From: Bin87 sp963668585
GTDB taxonomy: Bacteria > Chloroflexota > Dehalococcoidia > Lucifugimonadales > UBA3495
Reading direction: 5' to 3'
DNA length: 64,000 nt
NCBI GenBank assembly: GCA_963668585.1
Contig: OY764869.1
Span: forward strand, 1,240,001-1,304,000
Below are positions 8,214-15,313 of the stretch, piece after piece. Both the position numbers and the translations under genes were made by a program. The notes beneath the pieces are model-generated. The model ran no database searches, was not told where the DNA came from, and was given only the letters and a program-made list of their open reading frames with translations. How positions within the stretch are numbered: the stretch's first letter is position 1; each line of letters opens with the position of its first letter.

Positions 8214-9047
8214 TTAGTCCAGCCCCACCCGACGCAGCGTGTACGCGTCGCCGGCCATGATTTCCCCGATCCGTGGGGGCAGGCCGCGAAAATCGTCGGT
8301 CGCCGCCGATATCAGCCTTCCGGTCAGCGCCCCGCTTTCGTCTGAGGCCAGCCACACTGCCAACTCCGCGCATTCGTCGATGGACGCGCCGCCGCCGGAA
8401 GTTACCCTCAGCCCCAGTTGGTGGATGAAGTCGGCCCCAGCCTGCGCGGCCTGCTCGGTCATCTTATCCCACATGCTGGTATGCACCGAACCCGGCCCCA
8501 GGGCGTTCACCGTGATCCCCTGGCCGTCCAGTTCCTGCGCCAGAACCTCGGTGAGTCGCACCACGGCAACCTTGCTGGAGCAGTAGGCCGACATATTGCT
8601 CCACGCGTTGGTGGCCCCCGCGCCGGACAGGTTGATGATCTTGCCGCCCGATTGCGCCTGCATGACGGGAATCACCGCCCGGCATACCAGGAAGGTGCCG
8701 GTGAGGTTGACGTTGATGGTGTTCACCCAGTCCGCGATGTCGTTGCCCTGCAACGGCCCCAGGGGCCCCGAGATTCCGGCGTTGTTGACCAGCACGTCAA
8801 TGCGCCCGAAGCGCTCCACCACCCGGTCGGCCAACCGCTCCGCGTGTTCGGGGTTGGTGACGTCGGTGGGGACTGCAATCGCCTCTGCGCCAGCCTCAAC
8901 CACGGCGCTGACCGCCTCCTGCAACTCGGATTCGCTGCGTGCGGCCAGCGCCAGCCTCGCCCCTTCGCGGGCGTACGCCAGCGCAATGGTCCGCCCGATG
9001 CCTCGGCCCGCGCCCGTAATGACTGCTACCTGACCATCCAATTTCAT
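8214..9047 (-). CDS. Short-chain dehydrogenase/reductase (SDR)
   Basis: A 277-residue classical SDR. The start MKLDGQVAVITGAG is set by an upstream GGGGAGG site. TGAGRGIG at residues 11-18 is the nucleotide-binding turn, NNAG lies at 87-90, Ser-140 is in IINLSGAG, and Tyr-154 and Lys-158 form the YxxxK pair. The usual role is NAD(P)-dependent oxidation or reduction of alcohol/ketone groups. The tail carries an extension after the expected LASDESGALTGRLISA end (DDFRGLPPRIGEIMAGDAYTLRRV), seen in some subfamilies. The stop codon directly abuts the 143-bp repeat array, with no room for a separate terminator. Confidence 0.9.
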   Translation of the reverse strand: MKLDGQVAVITGAGRGIGRTIALAYAREGARLALAARSESELQEAVSAVVEAGAEAIAVPTDVTNPEHAERLADRVVERFGRIDVLVNNAGISGPLGPLQGNDIADWVNTINVNLTGTFLVCRAVIPVMQAQSGGKIINLSGAGATNAWSNMSAYCSSKVAVVRLTEVLAQELDGQGITVNALGPGSVHTSMWDKMTEQAAQAGADFIHQLGLRVTSGGGASIDECAELAVWLASDESGALTGRLISAATDDFRGLPPRIGEIMAGDAYTLRRVGLD

Positions 9048-9111
9048 GGCCTGACCTCCCCGGGAATGCCAACCGGGCCCTGCGCGCACCCGGCGTTGGG
9101 ACAGTGAACCA

Positions 9112-9220
9112 TCAGAATCGGGATTCGCGGGATCTATGGATCAGCAGGATAGCGGTCGCTCCGTCGGAGACTATTCCAATCCTGCCAATCCCCGAATCCT
9201 CATAATCCCGATTCTGACGA
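9112..9220. repeat. Long imperfect hairpin element (GGATT-type intergenic repeat)
   Basis: Outer arms 9112-9125 (TCAGAATCGGGATT) and 9204-9217 are exact reverse complements, and the inner parts also pair imperfectly (GGATCAGCAGGAT with ATCCTGCCAATCC). A related element lies at 60439-60545. It fills the gap between the SDR start and the end of the TPP-enzyme gene. Confidence 0.75.
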
Positions 9221-9279
9221 CTTTCAAAACTGGGGCGCTCACAGGCTTCAGGGCTTGCCCGTTGCACCCCACCGTATGG

Positions 9280-10953
9280 CTACGGCCCCCAGGGTGGCGC
9301 GGCGGCCACGTCGCCATCGCTGACGATGTCCACCACCGCCGGACGGTTGGCGCTGACCGCCTGGTCCAGGGCGGAGTTGATCTGATTGGGATCGGTCACC
9401 CGGATGCCCAGGGCGCCCATCGACTCGGCAATCTGCGCGAAGTTGGTGTCGGTGAACCGCCACAGTTCATCGGGATTGCCGCCATCGCGTCCCTCGTAGG
9501 CGGCCTCGTCGCCGCGCCGGTCCTGGTTCAGCCCGCCGTTGTTGTGCACGACGATCACGGCGTTGATGCCGTAGCGCACGGCGGTTTCCAGTTCGCCGAT
9601 GTGGTACCACATCCCGCCGTCGCCGGTCCAGCACACCACCGGACGGTCCGGTACGCCGCACTTGGCGCCCAGCGCGGCCGGCAGACCCCAACCCAGCGAA
9701 CCGGCGGCCCGCAGGTAGGACTGATCGGGATGATGCATCTCGACCATGCTGCCGGTCCAGATGCCGGCGTGGCCGGTGTCGGCCAACAACACGGCGTCGG
9801 AGGGCAGGAAGTCGGTCAACTCCTGGCACAACCGCTCCGGCCGAATCGGCACGGCGTCGGAGGTCAGGACGGGTTCGTGTTCATCGCGCCAGTTCTGCAC
9901 GTGTTCCTGCGCCTGGGACACCCAGCCGGCGTTGCCGCCCGTGGGCTCCAGCACGTCAATGAGGCGTTCCAGCGATCGCTTGGCGTCGCCCAGCAGACCG
10001 TAGCCGCCGGGATACGAGCGCCCCAGTTCGCTGGCGTCAATGTCGATCTGGATGGTGGGCGTCCCAACCTCCGGAAGCCGCCAGTCCAGCGTCACCTGGC
10101 TGCCGGTGTGGCTGCCGATGAACAGCACCAGGTCCGCCTCGGACACCACGCGGTTGGCGGACCAGCGGGAGTAGCTTCCCACCACGCCCACGGACAGCGG
10201 GTGATTCTCGGGAATGCAGCCCTTGGCGTTGAGCGCCGTCGCCACCGGTATGTTCAGCATCTCCGCCAGGCGCACCACCTCGGCCTCCGCGCCCGACGCC
10301 GTGACGCCGCCGCCCGCCACGATGACGGGACGCTCGGCCTGCGACAGAATGCGCGCCGCCTCGCGGACCCGCTCCGGTTCCGGTTCCGGACGGAAGGCGG
10401 GCCTTTGGGTGAAGGGTTCCTCGACGATGACGTCAATGTCCAGTTCCCCATCGGTGATCACGTCGCCGGAGATTCCGGAGAAGTCCAGGTGCGCGGGCAG
10501 CGTCTGCCCCGTCGTCACTTCGCGGAACGCCTGCCGCAGCAGGTGGGGCAGTTGGTCCACCGTTTCAACCTCCGCGCTGTACTTGGTGACGGAGGCGAAG
10601 GGCTTGGAGTGATCGATCTCCTGGTACGAATTGCGGTGCCGGTGCATCGGCGGTCGGTGGCCGGTGATGGCTATGACCGGCGAAACTCCCAGGTAGGCGT
10701 CCTGCAGGCCGGCGGCAAGGTTCACCGCGCCCACGGACTGGGCGAAGCACAGGCCGGGCTTGCCGGTGACGCGGGCGTAGGCGTCGGCCATGTAGGCGGC
10801 GGACTTTTCGCCGTGGGATATGATCCGCTTGATGCCGACATCCTCCATCTCGACGAGGGCGCGGCGAATGATCGCGGGGACAAAGAAGACGTGGGTAACG
10901 CCGTACTCGCGCAGCGTTTCGGCGAGGAAACGGGCGCCGGTCATTCTGGGCAT
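9280..10953 (-). CDS. Thiamine pyrophosphate-dependent enzyme, acetolactate synthase-like
   Basis: A 557-residue three-domain TPP enzyme. The N-terminal PYR domain has the catalytic glutamate at about residue 49 (SHGEKSAAYMADAYARVTGKPG). The central domain includes RPVIVAGGGVTASGA. The C-terminal domain carries the TPP/Mg motif WTGDGGMWYHIGELETAVRYGINAVIVVHNNGG (GDG to NN). The start is supported by CAGGAGG seven bases upstream. The family covers acetolactate synthase, oxalyl-CoA decarboxylase, benzoylformate decarboxylase and related 2-oxoacid enzymes. No regulatory subunit or ilv genes are adjacent, so a catabolic 2-oxoacid role is as likely as branched-chain amino acid synthesis. Confidence 0.88.
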   Translation of the reverse strand: MPRMTGARFLAETLREYGVTHVFFVPAIIRRALVEMEDVGIKRIISHGEKSAAYMADAYARVTGKPGLCFAQSVGAVNLAAGLQDAYLGVSPVIAITGHRPPMHRHRNSYQEIDHSKPFASVTKYSAEVETVDQLPHLLRQAFREVTTGQTLPAHLDFSGISGDVITDGELDIDVIVEEPFTQRPAFRPEPEPERVREAARILSQAERPVIVAGGGVTASGAEAEVVRLAEMLNIPVATALNAKGCIPENHPLSVGVVGSYSRWSANRVVSEADLVLFIGSHTGSQVTLDWRLPEVGTPTIQIDIDASELGRSYPGGYGLLGDAKRSLERLIDVLEPTGGNAGWVSQAQEHVQNWRDEHEPVLTSDAVPIRPERLCQELTDFLPSDAVLLADTGHAGIWTGSMVEMHHPDQSYLRAAGSLGWGLPAALGAKCGVPDRPVVCWTGDGGMWYHIGELETAVRYGINAVIVVHNNGGLNQDRRGDEAAYEGRDGGNPDELWRFTDTNFAQIAESMGALGIRVTDPNQINSALDQAVSANRPAVVDIVSDGDVAAAPPWGP

Positions 10954-11120
10954 GAGATTGCCTCCTGATTCTGATCAATGCTGACCGCCACCCCGTGGAA
11001 CCTGAAACCCCAACGCCGTCATCACAGGGGCGTCGCGGATTCCCATGGTTCCCGGGAATGGCGGAGACGGAACGGAAACGCTCCGTTCACGGGCACGCTC
11101 CGTTCAATGGATCGCGGATG

Positions 11121-11441
11121 CTAGACGCCGCGTTCGTCGAACACTTCCTTGGCCACGCGGACGGCATTGGCCGCAACGGGCCAGCCGGCGTAGAACGCCA
11201 TGTGCGCGATTACCTCGGAGATCTCATCGCGGGTCACCCCGTTGTCCAACGCGCGGCCGATGTGTCCGCGAAGCTGATCGGTGCGATACAGCGCCGTGAG
11301 GGTCGCGACCGTGATCAGGCTGCGGTCGCGCTTGGACAGTTCCGGGCGTTCCCAAACGTCTCCGAAAAGCACGTCGGCGGACAGTTCCGCCAACTTGGGG
11401 GATATTTCCTGCATTACGGTTCGGGCTGCGGGCTGCGTCAT
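11121..11441 (-). CDS. Carboxymuconolactone decarboxylase-family protein
   Basis: A 106-residue all-helical protein. The start MTQPAARTVMQEISPKL is preceded by GGAGGCG. The core WERPELSKRDRSLITVATLTALYRTDQLRGHIGRALDNGVTRDEISEVIAHMAFYAGWPVAANAV is the characteristic CMD fold, with the conserved RSLI and helix-turn sequence. The members include 4-carboxymuconolactone decarboxylase of protocatechuate degradation and AhpD-like peroxidase partners. There is no CxxC redox pair, which fits the decarboxylase-like branch rather than AhpD. It is in the same orientation as the TPP enzyme downstream, 167 bases away. Confidence 0.88.
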   Translation of the reverse strand: MTQPAARTVMQEISPKLAELSADVLFGDVWERPELSKRDRSLITVATLTALYRTDQLRGHIGRALDNGVTRDEISEVIAHMAFYAGWPVAANAVRVAKEVFDERGV

Positions 11442-11576
11442 GACGCCTCCTGTTTTGTGGGCGTGAATTTGGCCGATTGGGTGCAGACATAACGGATGCC
11501 TCACCATCGCGGGCAGTATAGTACGGAAGCACAGTCATGGGTAGGGGCATGGCGTTCCGCCATCAGCGGTGAGCCA

Positions 11577-11702
11577 GTCAGCCCGCGCATCCGACGACGC
11601 AGTCCGCTCATCTCATCCGGCGACGCAGCCCGCTCATCCGATAACGCAGCCCGCCCATCCTGAGCCTGTCGAAGGACGAGCGGACGGCGACCGAGAAACC
11701 GT
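11577..11702. mobile_element. Degenerate copy of a MITE-like element
   Basis: Contains the core TGAGCCTGTCGAAGGACGAG (near 11660) flanked by several degenerate repeats of a GACGCAGCCCGCTCATCC-like stretch. It belongs to the family whose best copies are at 40558-40693 and 50446-50600. The terminal repeats are not recognisable here, so it is a decayed or rearranged copy. It occupies most of the 427-base gap before the CDGSH gene. Confidence 0.65.
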
Positions 11703-11868
11703 CCTGGCAGCATCAATTGCCTTCATCCAGGCTAACCGAAACGCCCCGCAAGCCTCCGGGCCGCATTTGACCGACGCTCCGATTTGGTGAATAATCACCG
11801 CGCCTGCTCGCCCGTGCCGCAACGATGGCAACGGGCGTATCGACAATCGAAACCGAGGAGGAATCAAC

Positions 11869-12075
11869 ATGGCGGACGTCAAGGTAGAAATTCGTGGCAA
11901 CGGCCCCCTGCGGGTCATCGGCGAGATCGAAATCGTTGACCAGAGTGGCAACAACTACACCATCCCCGAAGGGCAGTGGGTTTCCTTCTGCCGCTGCGGT
12001 CAGTCCGACAACAAGCCGTTCTGCGACGGCACCCACCGCGACTGCGGGTTTGAGGCAGCCAGCGAGGCCAAGTAG
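11869..12075 (+). CDS. CDGSH iron-sulfur domain protein
   Basis: A 68-residue protein with a single CDGSH-type motif: Cys-41, Cys-43, Cys-52 and His-56 in CRCGQSDNKPFCDGTH, the three-Cys one-His ligand set for a 2Fe-2S cluster. A GAGGAGG site precedes the ATG. The N-terminal strands (VKVEIRGNGPLRVIGEIEIVDQSG) match the short prokaryotic MitoNEET-like proteins. These are electron-transfer or cluster-transfer proteins; the partner is not evident from the neighbours. It is monocistronic, ended by a strong terminator. Confidence 0.93.
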   Translation: MADVKVEIRGNGPLRVIGEIEIVDQSGNNYTIPEGQWVSFCRCGQSDNKPFCDGTHRDCGFEAASEAK

Positions 12076-12134
12076 GTCCCATTAGCGTGGGCCGCCGCTG
12101 GCGTCGCCCGAACGATTCGGCCCACACGCGCGAG

Positions 12135-12161
12135 GGGCGGGTTTCATCCCCGCCCTTTTTT
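12135..12161 (+). terminator. Intrinsic terminator after the CDGSH gene
   Basis: A GGGCGGG/CCCGCCC stem (12135-12141 with 12149-12155), a 7-base loop and six T. The stem resembles half of the common GGGGCGGGTTTCAAACCC hairpin family, suggesting that such hairpins double as terminators. Confidence 0.85.
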
Positions 12162-12324
12162 GATCTCCCAGGGCCGTCGCCACGTTCACCGGACTCGGAG
12201 CCTGCCGCACTGTGCCAGGGCCATTCGGTTGATGGGCTATTGCCCGGTCGGCGTTGTTTCGCAATCGTGCGGCCGATGCGATACCATGTGCCCGACCATC
12301 AAGCAGTGTTTACGGAGGTTTATC

Positions 12325-13107
12325 ATGCGACTGGAAGGCAAGGTAGCGCTCATCAGCGGCGGCGCGCGAGGTCAGGGCGCGGCTGAGGCGCGGCTGTTCG
12401 TGCAAGAGGGGGCCGCCGTCGTGATCGGGGACATCCTGGATGAGGACGGGATGAAACTGGAGGCGGAAATCCGCGAACTGGGAGGACAGGCCACCTTTGT
12501 CCACCTGGACGTTACCGACGCCGACCAGTGGGCCGACGCCGTCACCGAGGCCGTCAACCGCTATGGCAAGCTGGACATTCTGGTCAACAACGCCGGCATC
12601 GGCAGCACCAACGTCGGCGGTGTCAACGCCCCCCGCATCCATGAAGCGCCCGTCGAGGTCTGGGACCAGATAATGGACGTCAACGGAAAGGGCGTTTTCC
12701 TGGGCACCCGCGCCGCAATCCCTGCCATGCGCACGGCTGGCGGCGGTTCCATCATCAACATATCGTCCATCGCCGGCCTCGTGGGCCTCAGCCCGGGCTC
12801 GGGAGCAGGGTCGGCCTACGCCAGCAGCAAGGGCGCAGTGCGTCTGCTGACCAAGTCCACCGCCGTGCAGTACGCCGGCGAGGGCATCCGGTGCAACTCG
12901 GTCCACCCCGGCTACATCGACACCGCCATGACCGAGCGCATGATGTCGGACCCTGAGATACGACAGATGCGGCTGGACGCCACGCCCATCGGGCGCATCG
13001 GAACCGTGGACGACATCGCCAACGGAGTCCTCTTCCTGGCGTCGGACGAGGCATCCTTCATGACGGGCAGCGAACTGGTTATTGACGGTGGCTACACCGC
13101 GCAGTAG
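12325..13107 (+). CDS. Short-chain dehydrogenase/reductase (SDR), glucose/3-alpha-hydroxysteroid-dehydrogenase-like
   Basis: A 260-residue classical SDR. The start MRLEGKVALISGG follows a GGAGG site. Nucleotide-binding turn SGGARGQGAA (11-20), DVT at 62-64, NNAG at 88-91, catalytic Ser near 147, Tyr-165 and Lys-169 (YASSK). The C-terminal LASDEASFMTGSELVIDGGYTAQ is almost the same as the fragment at 1-109, so two near-identical SDR paralogs lie about 12 kb apart. Asp-36 after the second strand (VVIGDIL) favours NAD over NADP. The substrate is unknown. Confidence 0.92.
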   Translation: MRLEGKVALISGGARGQGAAEARLFVQEGAAVVIGDILDEDGMKLEAEIRELGGQATFVHLDVTDADQWADAVTEAVNRYGKLDILVNNAGIGSTNVGGVNAPRIHEAPVEVWDQIMDVNGKGVFLGTRAAIPAMRTAGGGSIINISSIAGLVGLSPGSGAGSAYASSKGAVRLLTKSTAVQYAGEGIRCNSVHPGYIDTAMTERMMSDPEIRQMRLDATPIGRIGTVDDIANGVLFLASDEASFMTGSELVIDGGYTAQ

Positions 13108-13347
13108 CGTCCGGCTACGCAATGGCGCGCAGCGGGCCGTCTTCCTTTCCCTGGGGACGGCCTTCAGCATATGGAACGGCTGGCTGTCTGGCCGGCCTGG
13201 GCCAGCCTCGGTATCAACTGAAACGGCTTGCCGCCGTCCCGTTATTGAATTGGCCAAACTCTGCAGTCAGGAAACTGGTATCTTCCATTGCATACTGTTA
13301 CACTGCGTCCCCGTGCTAGCCCCTTCATGTGTTGATTATTGCGATAA

Positions 13348-13374
13348 CAATGACGTGTTATAGACCAGTCATTG
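13348..13374. promoter_or_regulatory. CAATGAC dyad upstream of the PAS-LuxR gene
   Basis: CAATGAC at 13348-13354 and GTCATTG at 13368-13374 are exact reverse complements with a 13-base spacer. The geometry suits a dimeric regulator. No binding partner is known; autoregulation by the LuxR protein is only a guess. Confidence 0.4.
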
Positions 13375-13466
13375 CATCGATAGTAATGTACCCAACAGTG
13401 TTTGGACAGCCCACACATTTGGAGGCAAACAGGAATCAAAGTTCCTATCTGAGAAAGTCAACCAAT

Positions 13467-13488
13467 CGAAACGGCGCCTCCGTTTTCG
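13467..13488 (+). promoter_or_regulatory. Hairpin in the leader of the PAS-LuxR gene
   Basis: CGAAACGG pairs with CCGTTTTCG across a 5-base loop, with one bulged base, 23 bases before the ATG. No T-run follows, so a leader structure or operator is more likely than a terminator. Confidence 0.35.
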
Positions 13489-13511
13489 ATGAATCAACTC
13501 GGTCAAGTTGA

Positions 13512-14147
13512 ATGAATTTGACAGCAGACAACATCTTTTCTGTGTTTGCGGACGCCACTTTTGGGGTTTACGCAGTATCAACGGATCAAACCGTCCTGTT
13601 CTGGAATCAGGCAGCGGAACGAATATTGGGTCACCAACCGGTGGACGTATTGGGTCGCCGCTGTTACGAAGTGGTTGCGGGTGCGGTCGGGCAGGCCCGC
13701 ACTTTCGATTGTCGGCAGGGTTGTCCCTCAATCCGCTCTTTGCACGTTGGTCAGTTGCCATCTACAACCCAGATGGTGATGGTGTGCGCATCGGGAGAGC
13801 GCAAGTTGGTCTTGCTGACTCCCATGCTCGTAGGCGGAATCCATGACGAGTCCCCCGTGATCATGCATATGTTCACCGATGCCAACTCCGACCCGGAGGG
13901 CGACGATGGAAACCTGGAGGATGAGGCAGCGACGGTTCGGGATGCTCCAGGGTTGACCCGCAGGGAAATCGAGGTTCTGCGTTTGGTGTCAGAGGGTTGG
14001 GGCACGCCGCGGATCGCCGCCGAACTCACCATCAGCCCCCACACGGTGTTGAATCACATCCGCCACTTTCGGCGCAAGCTCGGCGCGCCCACCAAACTGG
14101 ACGCCGTGGTGAGCGCCATACGCTTGGGCATCCTGCCCATCGGGTGA
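13512..14147 (+). CDS. PAS domain LuxR-type transcriptional regulator
   Basis: A 211-residue protein. Residues about 10-125 form a PAS sensor domain (FGVYAVSTDQTVLFWNQAAERILGHQPVDVLGRRCYEVVAG). An acidic linker follows at about 122-140. The C-terminal LuxR/GerE helix-turn-helix is LTRREIEVLRLVSEGWGTPRIAAELTISPHTVLNHIRHFRRKLGAPTKLDAVVSAIRLGIL (about 148-208). The CRQGCPS Cys pair in the PAS region could bind metal or sense redox state, but this is speculation. No histidine kinase is nearby, so it is probably a one-component regulator. Target genes are unknown. Confidence 0.88.
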   Translation: MNLTADNIFSVFADATFGVYAVSTDQTVLFWNQAAERILGHQPVDVLGRRCYEVVAGAVGQARTFDCRQGCPSIRSLHVGQLPSTTQMVMVCASGERKLVLLTPMLVGGIHDESPVIMHMFTDANSDPEGDDGNLEDEAATVRDAPGLTRREIEVLRLVSEGWGTPRIAAELTISPHTVLNHIRHFRRKLGAPTKLDAVVSAIRLGILPIG

Positions 14148-14195
14148 TCCGCACGGCCATCCGATGATCTTGGCACATGGCAATTGCTGTTGCCG

Positions 14196-14275
14196 AAACG
14201 GTTCCCTGCTCCCCGTCCGCCCCCCTCCGCCCCCCGTCCGCTCATCCTGAGCCTGTCGAAGGACGAGCGCACTAC
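14196..14275. mobile_element. Rearranged copy of the MITE-like element
   Basis: Has the core TGAGCCTGTCGAAGGACGAG in the forward orientation, but the flank with GGTTCCCTGCTCCCC precedes it in reverse orientation instead of following it. This indicates an internal inversion or a recombined copy. It is followed by the convergent end of the zinc permease gene. Confidence 0.6.
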
Positions 14276-14353
14276 CTCATCTATGGTCAATAAGCAAATT
14301 CCCCTGGAATGATCCGCCCCGGCGACTTACCTAGCCATCCGAACCGGATGGGA

Positions 14354-15226
14354 CTATTCGGTTTCGGGAAGCGCCACCGGCCGCGACCGGGAACGCAGCC
14401 GCGCCAGCAGGGCCCAGCGCCTTGGGGAAAGGGCAACCGCCACCAGCAGAAGGCCCACCGATACCACCACGATGGCCGGGCCGGTGGGCAGATTCAGGTG
14501 GAATGACAGGTACAGCCCGATCACTATGGCTGCCAGGGCCACCCCCACGGTGGCGGCCATTATGCTGGCCAGGCGCCGGGCCAACAGGCCCCCGGTAACC
14601 GCCGGCACCACCAGCAGCGACATCACCATGACGTTGCCCACCGTTTTCAGCGCGGCCACGGTGGTGAGCGCCACCAGCAGCGGCAGCAGGTACTCCAGGA
14701 ACCTCACCGGTAACCCGGAAGCCTCGGCCACTGCGGAGTCGTAGGTTGTGAAAACCAACTCCTTGTAGAGCAGTCGGACCACCAGCAGGACGCCGCCCGC
14801 CAACAGGCCCACCGACAGCACGTCGTACCACGACGCGCCCAGCACGTTGCCGAAAAGGATGCTCAACAGATCCCCTGCATAGTTCGCCGAGGTGTTGATG
14901 AGGATGATGCCCACCGCGAAGCCGCCGGCGAAAAGCACGCCTATCACCGCATCCAGCCGGATGCCGGCCCGCCGCGACACCAGCGATATTGCCAGCGATG
15001 CCGGCACCGCCCAGATCAACGCGCCGATGAAGACGTTCGCGCCCAACAGGAACGCCGCCGCCATGCCGGTCAGCGCGGAGTGGGCGATGGCGTCCCCAAG
15101 GAACGCCATCCCCCGCAGCACGACAAACGTGCCGACCACTCCGCACGCGGTGGCGGCAAAAGCCGACACCAGCAACGCCCGCTGCATGAAGCCGTACTGC
15201 ATTGGCTCTATGATCAGGTCCAGCAT
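14354..15226 (-). CDS. Zinc/manganese ABC transporter membrane permease (ZnuB/AztB-like)
   Basis: A 290-residue ABC-3 family permease with about eight hydrophobic helices. Characteristic sequences are VGTFVVLRGMAFLGDAIAHSALTGMAAAFLLGANVFIGAL near the N-terminus and VNT-like LINTSANYAGDLLSILFGNVLGASWYDVL at about 108-140, plus ALKTVGNVMVMSLLVVPAVTGGLLARRL at about 190-220. It would form the channel that receives zinc from the binding protein encoded 87 bases upstream on the same strand. No ATPase gene follows; the downstream DNA holds only a repeat and then a convergent gene. Confidence 0.92.
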   Translation of the reverse strand: MLDLIIEPMQYGFMQRALLVSAFAATACGVVGTFVVLRGMAFLGDAIAHSALTGMAAAFLLGANVFIGALIWAVPASLAISLVSRRAGIRLDAVIGVLFAGGFAVGIILINTSANYAGDLLSILFGNVLGASWYDVLSVGLLAGGVLLVVRLLYKELVFTTYDSAVAEASGLPVRFLEYLLPLLVALTTVAALKTVGNVMVMSLLVVPAVTGGLLARRLASIMAATVGVALAAIVIGLYLSFHLNLPTGPAIVVVSVGLLLVAVALSPRRWALLARLRSRSRPVALPETE

Positions 15227-15313
15227 CCGGTCATCTTATCCGATTGTGTCGGCGCCGTCCTGTGCGTTGGGCGTTGCGATTAATCGTCGTTTTGCGCAGC
15301 CAGCGACGATGAT

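Larger units (their letters stand above)
13108..13511. other. 404-base intergenic region with two dyads
   Basis: No gene seen. The second half is AT-richer than the surroundings and contains two inverted repeats listed separately (13348-13374 and 13467-13488), probably the control region of the PAS-LuxR gene. Confidence 0.6.

Noticed and set aside
9136..10968. 610-codon plus-strand frame
   Set aside because: Antisense shadow of the TPP-dependent enzyme, which has complete catalytic motifs on the other strand.
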